From Candidatus Aenigmatarchaeota archaeon (GTDB taxonomy: Archaea; Aenigmatarchaeota; Aenigmatarchaeia; QMZP01; QMZT01): 38,319 nt of DNA. A program made the translations under genes and the position numbers. The notes under the pieces were generated by a model. It had not been told where the DNA came from. It saw only the letters and a list, made by a program, of their open reading frames with translations, and ran no database searches. Below, piece by piece: positions 1 to 8,244 of the stretch; within the stretch, counting starts at the first letter, position 1; every line of letters begins with the position of its first letter. Where the stretch lies: the NCBI GenBank assembly GCA_016932215.1, contig JAFGDH010000015.1, forward strand, positions 1 through 38,319, read 5' to 3'.

Positions 1-20
1 AATGTCATCTTTCGATCAAT

Positions 21-950
21 ATGAAGGACAAATATTACATCCTGAAATCCGGGAAGAGGAATGAAATAACCCCGCTGAGGGTCTTTGACAACCCGTCCGC
101 GTTCAAGGTGCTCTCGAATCCTCTGGGATGGAAGATATTCCGTTCCCTATCGAAACCCGTCTGCCCCATGGACCTTGCCAAGTCCCTCGGTATCCACGAG
201 CAGAAGGTTTATTATTATTTCCGGAAGTTCAGGGACATGGGTCTCGTCGAGGAGATCAGGAGCGAGGCAAGGCACGGGACTCTGGCCAAATTCTACAGGA
301 TAAAGGACCATTCGTTCGCCCTGATGCTGGACAACGCTCCCAAGGAGGAGATGGAGATAACCCCTCCCGGCATCAAAAAGAACCTTTATCCATTCATCAA
401 AGAAAGGAAAATCAACTTCATGATCATAGTGGGATCGCCCGATCCCCACGGACCATGGAAGGAGCGGGCGCTGGATTCTCCGACCGCCATAGATCTCGGA
501 CTCTTCCTCGGATCATTCACGAACGCCGGCCATGGGAATACTAACTACAAGCTGGACATAGAGGTAAGGGAAAACGATCTCAGGAACAACCTGATTCTCG
601 TTGGCGGGCCTGTAGCTAACACAGTTACTCAGAAGATAAACGACAGCCTTCCGGTGTATTTTGACACCAGGACAAGAAACATAGTTTCGAAGCTTTCTAA
701 AAAGAGCTATAACGAGGAGGAGAACGGCTTCATTTCCATGATCCAGAACCCGTGGGACAATACCAAGAAGATACTTGTTTTCGCCGGCAAAAGGTTCCCC
801 GGGACGAGGGCAGCCGTGCTGGCCTTCATAAAAGACATTGATATGGTCATGGAGGGCAACCGGTTCGACAGGGCTTCGAAGTCGAGGGTGGTCAGGGGTT
901 ACGATATGAACGGGGACGGAATAATCGATAGCTTCGAGATTCTGGAATAG
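21..950 (+). CDS. Winged-helix regulator fused to an S-layer-like domain
   Basis: The 309-residue product has no signal peptide or membrane segment, so it is probably cytoplasmic. Residues 25-95 look like an ArsR-type winged helix: NPLGWKIFRSLSKPVCPMDL, then a recognition-helix region (LGIHEQKVYYYFRKFRDMGL) and a basic wing ending in KFYRIKD. From about residue 125 the sequence resembles the archaeal S-layer protein core, with NFMIIVGSPDP, NNLILVGGPVANTVTQKIN and ILVFAGKRFPGTRAAVLAF. The C-terminus carries a calcium-loop-like motif, DMNGDGIIDSFE, of EF-hand/dockerin type. An S-layer-like fold behind a DNA-binding domain suggests a regulator that senses something related to the envelope, but the ligand is unknown. 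The HTH assignment is firm and the S-layer relationship is inferred from motif resemblance. Confidence 0.75.
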   Translation: MKDKYYILKSGKRNEITPLRVFDNPSAFKVLSNPLGWKIFRSLSKPVCPMDLAKSLGIHEQKVYYYFRKFRDMGLVEEIRSEARHGTLAKFYRIKDHSFALMLDNAPKEEMEITPPGIKKNLYPFIKERKINFMIIVGSPDPHGPWKERALDSPTAIDLGLFLGSFTNAGHGNTNYKLDIEVRENDLRNNLILVGGPVANTVTQKINDSLPVYFDTRTRNIVSKLSKKSYNEEENGFISMIQNPWDNTKKILVFAGKRFPGTRAAVLAFIKDIDMVMEGNRFDRASKSRVVRGYDMNGDGIIDSFEILE

Positions 951-1011
951 AAAAGAGAAAAAGAAAAGGAAAACTGGGATTATTCCCGCTTCTCTGTACT
1001 AGCTGTTTATT

Positions 1012-1920
1012 CTAGTTCCCTTCTGCAGTGAACGTGAATATTCCCGTGTCCATGTTCCCGTCAGGCACTCCCTGCGGAACCTTCAGCGCCACCCAGTAAA
1101 ACGTCTTGTTACCGGGCGTGAGTGTGTCGTCGTACAGGTAATCAACGTTCGAGCAGCTCGAGCACAGGTTGTAGTTGTACCTGAATATTATCACCTGGCT
1201 GCAGTCAGCCGATACGCCTACCGCATAGTCTTGCATGGCCGCGTCACCCCCGTTCGAGATGTCAGTGTATCCCCAGTCCTGGTTGGCATCCTCTGTCAGG
1301 GCGTCACCCGTGTGTGAAGAGAAGTCCGTCTGACCGGATGCGCTGTCCGTCTTTGGCGATGTGGCTATGTACACGGTCCCGTTGGAGCAGTTGCCTGCGT
1401 CAGCGTCCTGTGCGGTGAACCAGTAGTACTGCTGACCAACGTCAGCGGTCCCGCTGCTAAGGCTCACGGTCCTGAACTTGCCGAAGTAACCCGTGCTGTC
1501 GCCCTCGGTCCATCCGGAAGGAGGGATTATGTAGCCTGGCTTGGACTCGTTCCATGAGAGCGAGTCGGCATAGTAGAAGGTCGCTGTCTCGGTGTTGTTC
1601 AGAAGGACATATTCCGTCGCGTTGTAATTAGCCGGGTCTGCTGTAGAGAAGGGATCAGATGCCGCGTTCGAAGCGTCCACGTAGACGGTGGATATGTTCC
1701 TCGTCCCGATGTTTTCCATTTCCAGCGAAAAGTGGGTATCATTCGTTGTTCCCGGTTCTGTCGCTCCCCAGGTGATGGATTTCGGGTTGACATCTATCCT
1801 CGTCTGCGAGGCTACCGTTACATCTACAGTTATCTCGTCTGTATCTGTGTCAGCCATCCCAAGCCCCAACAGCAAAATAGAGATCGCTAGTACACCAATT
1901 AAAGCAATATACAATTTCAT
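1012..1920 (-). CDS. Secreted surface protein, unknown family
   Basis: The 302-residue product starts with a typical signal peptide (MKLYIALIGVLAISILLLGL followed by GMADTDTD). The mature part is acidic, rich in Thr/Ser/Asn and contains many N-x-S/T sequons, as expected for a glycosylated archaeal exoprotein. There is no C-terminal membrane anchor. Two cysteine-containing patches (DCSQVIIF and NLCSSCSNVDY) may form disulfides. It reads as a single beta-rich domain ending in GIFTFTAEGN. On its coding strand it is preceded by a TATA-like TTTAAATA near 1955-1962 and by GGGAG just before the ATG, so it is probably monocistronic. It could be a major pilin-like or S-layer-associated subunit; the family is not recognised. 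Confidence 0.75.
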   Translation of the reverse strand: MKLYIALIGVLAISILLLGLGMADTDTDEITVDVTVASQTRIDVNPKSITWGATEPGTTNDTHFSLEMENIGTRNISTVYVDASNAASDPFSTADPANYNATEYVLLNNTETATFYYADSLSWNESKPGYIIPPSGWTEGDSTGYFGKFRTVSLSSGTADVGQQYYWFTAQDADAGNCSNGTVYIATSPKTDSASGQTDFSSHTGDALTEDANQDWGYTDISNGGDAAMQDYAVGVSADCSQVIIFRYNYNLCSSCSNVDYLYDDTLTPGNKTFYWVALKVPQGVPDGNMDTGIFTFTAEGN

Positions 1921-2121
1921 TTGGATCTCCCAACATATAATTATTGGTGTGATACCCTATTTAAACATTTCTCCGAAATCCAAATAACATCAGCCAAATT
2001 ACAAAAATAATTCCCCAAATTCCATTTATGCTTCCCCAAATTCCAAAAACTTTGCAGTATAACGGTTTTAAACGTGTCGTCTGGGGACAAATGCTTTTAA
2101 ATCCCCGGACAAAGAATAATT

Positions 2122-2388
2122 ATGGGAAGAAAACCCCTCAAAATTGCCGTGGAGTCCGTTATAATGGAAGTTCTGGACCAGATAGATTTCCCCGTGAGCT
2201 GCAATATACTCAAAAAGGAAGTAGGCAAGAAGATGGGAAGGGACATACACTTCGACACGGTCAAGAAATACGTCGAGGACCTCGCCAGGAAAAACATCAT
2301 ATTCAAGAAGCAACTCCCCCCCGCGAAGAAGGAACACAAAAAAGGGGTTATCCTTTATTCGAAGAAGCCTTTCCCCGTCAGATGGTAG
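2122..2388 (+). CDS. Small winged-helix DNA-binding protein
   Basis: This is an 88-residue basic protein. The core (VIMEVLDQIDFPVSCNILKK, then HFDTVKKYVEDLARKNIIF) has the helix-turn-helix spacing of a winged helix, followed by a short wing ending in a Lys-rich tail and KKPFPVRW. A TATA-like CTTTTAAAT lies near 2092-2100, about 25 nt before the ATG, so the mRNA may be leaderless. It is the first of two small HTH genes placed just upstream of a surface-protein/MinD cluster and is a candidate local regulator. Target and ligand cannot be inferred. Confidence 0.7.
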   Translation: MGRKPLKIAVESVIMEVLDQIDFPVSCNILKKEVGKKMGRDIHFDTVKKYVEDLARKNIIFKKQLPPAKKEHKKGVILYSKKPFPVRW

Positions 2389-2513
2389 GTTTTTTGGTGT
2401 TCGCTTAAAATACAATATACCAGAAAACTTAACGCCAAAACGTACAATATCTTGTTGTTTTTTACTGAAAAAGGGCGAAAATAACCTTTTTATACCCTTT
2501 TTACAACAAAATT

Positions 2514-2894
2514 ATGCTTATGATGGAAAAAGCCGCTCTGATGGGTGTCGTGAACAACGAGGTGAGGACAGAGGCACTCATCAAACCCGAACTTCTTTTG
2601 TCCGAACTGGACAACAAGGATTTTGCCATTCTGAGGAAATTCTACATTTCAGGGCCAAAGCCTCATGACACATCATTGTACGTCCAGGTCATCATGAAAA
2701 AGGATCTTGAGGTAGATGGCGTGAGCCTGACGGTCCGGGCGGTCGGCCTTAGAATGAAAAGGCTCGTAAAGCTCGGTCTTCTGAAGGAAAGCGGGATAAA
2801 TCCCAAGATATACCAGCCCAAAGAGGATCTGAAGGTTTTCATCCGCAAGCTCATAGGGATGTATTCGTCCTCTCTTGGGTTAGATCATATTTAA
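2514..2894 (+). CDS. Predicted HTH regulator
   Basis: The 126-residue protein has a central region (KDFAILRKFYISGPKPHDTS, then LTVRAVGLRMKRLVKLGLLK) that fits a winged helix in which the second element reads the DNA, followed by a short wing (KIYQPKEDLKVFIRKLIGMY). A strong TATA-like CTTTTTATA at 2486-2494 lies about 25 nt upstream, arguing for a leaderless transcript beginning at or just before the ATG. In-frame ATGs at 2520 and 2523 are alternative starts. It ends 24 nt before a secreted-protein gene that has its own TATA-like CATATTTAATA, so the two may be separately transcribed. Function beyond DNA binding is unknown. Confidence 0.65.
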   Translation: MLMMEKAALMGVVNNEVRTEALIKPELLLSELDNKDFAILRKFYISGPKPHDTSLYVQVIMKKDLEVDGVSLTVRAVGLRMKRLVKLGLLKESGINPKIYQPKEDLKVFIRKLIGMYSSSLGLDHI

Positions 2895-2918
2895 TAATTT
2901 TTTCTACACATATTCCTT

Positions 2919-3878
2919 ATGTACAAGCTATTTTTCAGTCTGTTGATTTTTTCGGTCCTCCTTTCGGTCCCTTCCCTTTCCCTTTCGATCGGGATGGCTC
3001 CCAACGTGGCCGATCTGGGGGTTGTCGAGCAGGGATCTAAGCACATAGTTGACGCCTACATAATAACCGATCACGAGAGGGACATCATAGTAGACCTCGT
3101 AACCAGCCCCATAGGCTCCAACTTCCTGGATCCAGGCAGGGCAAGGCAGAACTACGACTTCGTCCCATCGGAAGCTTCGGAGCAGGACATAACCTCATGG
3201 GTCAAATACATAGAGAACCCGGTCCTTCTGAAGACCGAAAAGAAGGGATATGTCCTGAAGGATGGTGCCGTGGTGAACGCGAACAAGCGGGCGACAGCGG
3301 TACTCGAGATACCATGGGATGCCGAACCGGGATACCATGCGTGCTACATCGAGCCCTCGCCCAGGATAAGCGCCTATCTTAAGGGCCTCGGGGCCAACAT
3401 AATCACAGTCGCGAGGATGGTAGTCGTTTTCAACGTTGCCGGGGATCCGGTAAGGACAGGATACATAGAATCCTTCGGTACGGAAGCGATAAACACGTAC
3501 ACTGAAAGAATAATACTGAATTTAAGGAATAACGGGACCACAACCCTCATAGCAAGGTCGGACGAGATAAAGATATATGACCATGGGGATCTCGTATACG
3601 CTACCAAATCCAACTTCAAGAGCATCTCTCCCGGCGGGACAGGGACGCTTATTGCCAACTGGAACGTCAGGGACATGAAGCCGGGGGAGTACGAGATAAA
3701 GGCAACAGCATCATGGACTACCGGTGAGACCTCGAAAGAGGGAACGATCACCGTCCACGAACGCCCTTCAATGCCAACCGGCCAGATAATCGAGAGTGTG
3801 GCTGACTTCCCCTACTGGATCATATTCCTGGGCATCGTAATAATAGGACTCATATTAATCTACAGGCAGAGATCATGA
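2919..3878 (+). CDS. Membrane-anchored Ig-like surface protein
   Basis: The 319-residue product has an N-terminal signal peptide (MYKLFFSLLIFSVLLSVPSL), an extracellular region of two or three beta-sandwich domains, and a C-terminal membrane helix (YWIIFLGIVIIGLILIY) with a short basic tail (RQRS). The ectodomain starts with IGMAPNVADLGVVEQGSKHI, reminiscent of the beta-sandwich/DUF916-like domains in front of many cell-surface anchors. The last domain (YTERIILNLRNNGTTTLIAR) resembles a CARDB/NEW3-type Ig-like fold. Its stop overlaps the next start as ATGA, so it heads a translationally coupled set of surface-protein genes leading to a MinD-type ATPase. It probably forms part of one envelope complex with those neighbours. 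Confidence 0.7.
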   Translation: MYKLFFSLLIFSVLLSVPSLSLSIGMAPNVADLGVVEQGSKHIVDAYIITDHERDIIVDLVTSPIGSNFLDPGRARQNYDFVPSEASEQDITSWVKYIENPVLLKTEKKGYVLKDGAVVNANKRATAVLEIPWDAEPGYHACYIEPSPRISAYLKGLGANIITVARMVVVFNVAGDPVRTGYIESFGTEAINTYTERIILNLRNNGTTTLIARSDEIKIYDHGDLVYATKSNFKSISPGGTGTLIANWNVRDMKPGEYEIKATASWTTGETSKEGTITVHERPSMPTGQIIESVADFPYWIIFLGIVIIGLILIYRQRS

Positions 3879-4318
3879 AGGCAAGAATGCTGATTGTGGC
3901 TGTGCTTTTGGTGATTATTGCAGCACTGCTGCTGTACAGGAACATAGAATACTCCGAGACCGTATACCCCATAAACATGCAGGTCATAGAACCGGACGAA
4001 AGTGGAATGAAGTTCGGGATATCGGTCGATCCTGATCTCCTTAATTTTGGAAAGGTGCCTGAGGGATCTTCCTCAGAGAAGGCAATAACCATACGAAACC
4101 CCGAAGACGCTCCTGTAAAGATCCGGATGTACCCTTCCGGGGATATCTCGGAATACATATCCTTCGAGAAGAACGATTTCGTCATAAATAAAAACCAGGA
4201 GGAGAAAGTGTATATAAGGGCCGAGGGGAAGACGGCAGGTAATTTCACGGGATCCCTTGTAATCACGGCCGGCACGGTTGGTTCGGGGTGGCTTGAATGG
4301 ATGGTTCCTTTGCTTTGA
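3875..4318 (+). CDS. Small membrane-anchored Ig-like protein
   Basis: The 147-residue protein begins with one membrane helix (MLIVAVLLVIIAALLLYRNI) that probably serves as an uncleaved N-terminal anchor. It is followed by an extracellular beta-sandwich of the ASPM/SPD-2/Hydin or archaeal DUF1573 flavour: LLNFGKVPEGSSSEKAITIR, then an end in GNFTGSLVITAG. The start overlaps the preceding stop by 4 nt (ATGA) and its 3' end overlaps the next gene by 22 nt, so it is an internal member of the operon. No catalytic residues are visible; a structural or adaptor role on the cell surface is likely. Confidence 0.7.
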   Translation: MKARMLIVAVLLVIIAALLLYRNIEYSETVYPINMQVIEPDESGMKFGISVDPDLLNFGKVPEGSSSEKAITIRNPEDAPVKIRMYPSGDISEYISFEKNDFVINKNQEEKVYIRAEGKTAGNFTGSLVITAGTVGSGWLEWMVPLL

Positions 4319-5061
4319 AGCTGGCGGCAATCTCATTATTCTTTCTGGCGTTTCCCCAGGCATCGGAATCCTTGTCTGTGGGGGCAGAGATTGGCAGATC
4401 GGTCAACGGCAGCATATCCTGGATAAATATGACCGAGAGCCCGGTCCAGATCATCGATTTTTACTGGATGAATACAGGTTCGTCCACGTGCATGGTCAGG
4501 GCGAGGATGGATTTCTTCGATCATGATGACAACATGGTGTATTCCGCGTGGAGCAGGGAAAACCCCATGATTTCCGGGAGCGAAGGCAAATTCGGGATAA
4601 TCGCCAGTCTACCTGCCGGAATATACCGCGCCTTTTTGAGGGTTTACCAGTGCAACGAGATTATCGGGAACGGCCCTTACATCTTCGAGATAACACCACC
4701 CGAACCTGACGAGGACATCGAGATAACGGGAGTGAGGACGTATTCTGACAGCATTGAGATATCCTTGAACAGCAAATACCAAGGGAACGTATACGTGATA
4801 CCGGAGAATTACCCTTTAGGGTGGATCGTCGAATCAGGAACGATCCTGGACGGAAGGACAGAGATAGGATACGATCCCGGGGTGTGGATAGAGAGGAACG
4901 TTACCTTCCTTGCCGTCTCTGAGGATGGCATGCACACCGCCAGAAGGACATTCGCTCTAAAGAGAGAGATAAAGGGACTGGATACGCTGATATTTTTAAC
5001 AGTTTTCGGCGTGGCTGTTTTCTTCGTGATGATGGTACTTTCCAGGCGTTACAACTGTTAA
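4297..5061 (+). CDS. Membrane-anchored surface protein
   Basis: The 254-residue product has an N-terminal hydrophobic signal (ALKLAAISLFFLAFPQASES), a beta-rich ectodomain with Trp-containing strands (VQIIDFYWMNTGSSTCMVRA and ENPMISGSEGKFGI), and a C-terminal membrane helix (LDTLIFLTVFGVAVFFVMMV) ending in SRRYNC. The coding region starts inside the preceding gene (22-nt overlap), with a GGGGTGG ribosome-binding-like sequence just before the ATG. The architecture matches the two upstream proteins (secretion signal, beta-sandwiches, single anchor), so the three may associate. No family is recognised beyond an Ig-like fold. Confidence 0.65.
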   Translation: MDGSFALKLAAISLFFLAFPQASESLSVGAEIGRSVNGSISWINMTESPVQIIDFYWMNTGSSTCMVRARMDFFDHDDNMVYSAWSRENPMISGSEGKFGIIASLPAGIYRAFLRVYQCNEIIGNGPYIFEITPPEPDEDIEITGVRTYSDSIEISLNSKYQGNVYVIPENYPLGWIVESGTILDGRTEIGYDPGVWIERNVTFLAVSEDGMHTARRTFALKREIKGLDTLIFLTVFGVAVFFVMMVLSRRYNC

Positions 5062-5090
5062 TTTATTAATTTTGGAATCAAATTTTGAAC

Positions 5091-5852
5091 ATGGAAAACG
5101 TCGAAAAGATAGTCGGGGTTGTTTCTGGCAAGGGTGGCGTGGGAAAGACGACGTTCGTTTCGAACATGGGAATGGCTCTCACCGAGATGGCGGCAGACAT
5201 CACGGTCGTTGACGCTGACCTTTCCACGTCCAATCTCGGCCTCCAGCTAGGGCTTTACCAGTTCCCGGTCGGGCTCCAGGATGCCCTCAACGGCAGGATG
5301 GACGTAAACAACACCATATACATGCACCCGTCAGGACTCAGGATAATCCCCTCTTCCGTCTCCCTCGAATACATCAACCAGGTGATCAATCCCTACAGGC
5401 TGAAGAACCTTCTTTCGGGGATCGAGGGAATAGTCATGATAGATTCCCCTCCCGGGCTCGGCAGGGACGTCTCGCTCGTTCTGAAGGCCTGCGACGATGT
5501 CATAGTGATAACCAACCCGGAGATAACGGCCGTGACCGACGCATTCAAGGTCGTTGAGGTGTCCAGGGGCATGGGAAAGGAACCTTCCGGTATCGTTATA
5601 AACAGGTCCAGGGGGAAGCACGAACTCAAGCCGCAGGAGATAGAAGACATGTGCGGCGTAAAGGTGGTGGGAATCATACCAGAAGACGACACGATCAGAA
5701 GGAGCATATACGAGAAGGTCCCGCTCGTCAAATACAGGCCGTATTCCCCGGCGTCCCTCGCATTCAGAAGGCTTGCGGCCGAAATGATGGGGATCGAATA
5801 CAGGAAGCCCATGTTTTCCACGATCAAAAGAATTCTCGGGGTAAGCGGATGA
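5091..5852 (+). CDS. minD: MinD/ParA-family ATPase
   Basis: The 253-residue protein has the deviant Walker A motif GKGGVGKTT at about residues 14-22, the switch I-like DADLSTSNLGLQLGL, and switch II IVMIDSPPGLGRD. The C-terminus (FSTIKRILGVSG) resembles the amphipathic membrane-targeting helix of MinD. MinD-type ATPases dimerise on membranes with ATP and position other structures. A TTG two codons upstream is possible, but the ATG at 5091 gives the usual MinD N-terminus. It is preceded by an AT-rich TTAATTTATTAATTTT that could be a promoter, and its stop overlaps the next start as ATGA. Its position among anchored surface proteins suggests it positions that envelope structure rather than a Z-ring; that is inference. 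Confidence 0.88.
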   Translation: MENVEKIVGVVSGKGGVGKTTFVSNMGMALTEMAADITVVDADLSTSNLGLQLGLYQFPVGLQDALNGRMDVNNTIYMHPSGLRIIPSSVSLEYINQVINPYRLKNLLSGIEGIVMIDSPPGLGRDVSLVLKACDDVIVITNPEITAVTDAFKVVEVSRGMGKEPSGIVINRSRGKHELKPQEIEDMCGVKVVGIIPEDDTIRRSIYEKVPLVKYRPYSPASLAFRRLAAEMMGIEYRKPMFSTIKRILGVSG

Positions 5853-8179
5853 AAAGGATAATCTTGGCTTTGCTGATAGCGTTCATTCTCCCTTCGGTAG
5901 CCGGCGCATCTGAAATAGGAATGGACGTTTCTTCCACCCCGCTGGTGTGGCTGGGAGACCCGTTCCAGATCATTTGCAACTGCACCCCGCCGGAAAACTT
6001 CACTCTGACGGGAGCCGTTGCATCAATATCCGGCCCCCTCGTGCCCCCTGACATCACTCTTTCATATTATGACGGCCGTTACGGGGGTTCATGGTTACCT
6101 CCAAGGGAGGGAAAATACTCGATAACCGTTACCTGTTTCGCTGAAGGGAGTAACGGCACGATAAACTCCTCGGAAACGGATGAGTCTTACGCGAGGAAAC
6201 TGTCCCTCGGGATCGTCGGGATGACACCGGAAGAGATTTACACCGATCATTCGTATATGACCCTTTTTGCCAACCTGACCCAGATAAGCGAGTCACTGGT
6301 CAGGATAACGGACACGAACGCCGTGGAATGGGAAATATTTATCGGTGAGCACAACATAGACCCATTTTCCGTTTTCTATGACTCAGGGAATTCGCGCTGG
6401 GTGCTCAACTCATCCCTGGAAGGGATAGATATACATGATGGAACTTACCCGCTCCTGACGAAGGCATCATTCGAAGGGGGGAGCGTAACCCTCCAGACGG
6501 ACATCGAGATAAGAAAGGCGCTGGACTTCGAGATAATTTCGGTTAGCCCGGAAAAGACCATACAGGGTGAGAACGTCACAGTTTCCCTCTCCGCTAAATA
6601 CAGGGATTCAGACATATTCTCCGGTTCCTCGTTTGTCGTGAAGGTCGGCGGTTACACAGTGTCTAGTTTCGTCAGGGACGACAGCGGCAAGACCATAAGA
6701 TTCGAATTCCCCGAGATCGACCCCGGCGAATACGGGCTAAAGATCACGATAAAGAACGGAAACATACCGGACACGACCATATCGAGGGACATCACCTGCG
6801 CAGTTCCTCTGTCAGGAAAGATAACGAACGCGGAGGGGAAGGGGATGAGCGGGAAGATAACCTTCATAAGGGACGGGGAGACGAAGATCACTCTCAGTAG
6901 CGGGAAATACTCCACCAGGATAATCCCGGGCGATTACAACATAATAATCGAGAACATGGGGGAGATAAAGTATGCCTTTTTCAGCGGCGTTTACCTTGAC
7001 GGGACCGTGGGGAACTTCTTCCGCTTCGACAGCCTTTCCGGTCTGGTTGACATCGAGGGGATGAAGATATGCTCCGCCTTCGCCATGGAATTTGACAACT
7101 ATTTCGACACCATAGACGTCCAGGTTAATTATGACGCGAAAAAGGTGAGGAACGAACAGTCGCTCGAGGTTTATACCTGCCCCGAGTGGAATTTCGACGC
7201 GAGAATATGCAACTCGGAATGGCTGAAGATAACCGGCGGCATAGATGACGTGAAAAACACGGTCACGCTCGAACTGAACCACCTTTCCGCCTTCATGATA
7301 GGGGAGAAGGAAGAGCTGGGGATGGAGGTAACCCTCAACAAGGGGGAATATTACCTGAACGAGGAGATCCGCGTTCTCGGAGCCATGAGGACGGAGAGCG
7401 GAAGTCCCATAGAAGATGCCTACGTCACAATTACGATGGATGGCACTGATGTTACGGAAAAGACCAACTCCCAGGGCGTTTTTTCTGCCAGGCTGGTCGC
7501 CCCTTCCGAGGAAGGAACCTACGAGATGCGGATAATTTCGAATGTTTCTTCGGTCCACCCGATCGAGGAGCTCATTACCTTCAAGACAGTCGAGAAGAAG
7601 GAGCTTTCGATACTCCTTCCAATAGAAACGGAGATTTTCCAGGATTTCGACAACGTGCTGGAATTTTCCGTCATGAATTCTGGGCAGTCCGTGCTCAACA
7701 ACGCCGGGATAGAGATTACGGGCATGCCGGACGGGTGGGTTTCCTATTCCCCGCAGTCATGGTACATGATCGGGCCGGGCGAAACCAAGAAGGTGTACGT
7801 GACAGTAAACCCGAAGGAGCCTGAAAAAATGGATTACGCGGTGGAAATATTTGTGAGAACGGACGAGCTGAACGAATCCGAGACCCTTCCGGTGAGGATA
7901 AGCGACTACGAGGCCGTCCGGGAAGAGACTGGCCCGGACTTCACCGATTTCTTCACTTCTAATATAATACTGGACACGAACGACATCCTGAACACCGTCT
8001 CTATTATACTCGCTTTCATAGTTCTTTTCGTTGCGGTATTCAGGTCGAGGAAGAAGAAGCCCGGAAGCTTCGAATCCAATCCTCACATGGAAAGGATGAT
8101 AAACGGCATAAAGAAGGAAGTTTTGCGGGGAAGGACCGGGCACAGGAAGAAGAAGCCCGGGAAAAAGAGCAGGAAATAG
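5849..8179 (+). CDS. Large membrane-anchored multi-domain surface protein
   Basis: The start is the ATG overlapping the minD stop, which gives a clean signal peptide (MKRIILALLIAFILPSVAGA); the open frame extends much further upstream but only inside minD. The 776-residue product has several Ig-like modules. One carboxypeptidase-regulatory-like segment (LSGKITNAEGKGMSGKITFI) is followed later by another (IEDAYVTITMDGTDVTEKTN). Near the C-terminus there is a NEW3/CARDB-like domain (LEFSVMNSGQSVLNNAGIEI to PGETKKVYVTVNP). A single membrane helix (ILNTVSIILAFIVLFVAVF) is followed by a strongly basic cytoplasmic tail. Coupling to minD suggests the tail could meet the ATPase at the membrane. Confidence 0.75.
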   Translation: MKRIILALLIAFILPSVAGASEIGMDVSSTPLVWLGDPFQIICNCTPPENFTLTGAVASISGPLVPPDITLSYYDGRYGGSWLPPREGKYSITVTCFAEGSNGTINSSETDESYARKLSLGIVGMTPEEIYTDHSYMTLFANLTQISESLVRITDTNAVEWEIFIGEHNIDPFSVFYDSGNSRWVLNSSLEGIDIHDGTYPLLTKASFEGGSVTLQTDIEIRKALDFEIISVSPEKTIQGENVTVSLSAKYRDSDIFSGSSFVVKVGGYTVSSFVRDDSGKTIRFEFPEIDPGEYGLKITIKNGNIPDTTISRDITCAVPLSGKITNAEGKGMSGKITFIRDGETKITLSSGKYSTRIIPGDYNIIIENMGEIKYAFFSGVYLDGTVGNFFRFDSLSGLVDIEGMKICSAFAMEFDNYFDTIDVQVNYDAKKVRNEQSLEVYTCPEWNFDARICNSEWLKITGGIDDVKNTVTLELNHLSAFMIGEKEELGMEVTLNKGEYYLNEEIRVLGAMRTESGSPIEDAYVTITMDGTDVTEKTNSQGVFSARLVAPSEEGTYEMRIISNVSSVHPIEELITFKTVEKKELSILLPIETEIFQDFDNVLEFSVMNSGQSVLNNAGIEITGMPDGWVSYSPQSWYMIGPGETKKVYVTVNPKEPEKMDYAVEIFVRTDELNESETLPVRISDYEAVREETGPDFTDFFTSNIILDTNDILNTVSIILAFIVLFVAVFRSRKKKPGSFESNPHMERMINGIKKEVLRGRTGHRKKKPGKKSRK

Positions 8180-8244
8180 CGTTTTTTGATGCGAATTTAC
8201 ATTTAAAAACACGTAAACGAATAAGACATAAACAGGCGGTATGC

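Noticed and set aside
5651-5848. Upstream extension of the 776-residue surface protein
   Set aside because: The extra frame lies wholly inside minD and destroys the signal peptide; the ATGA overlap start is far better.
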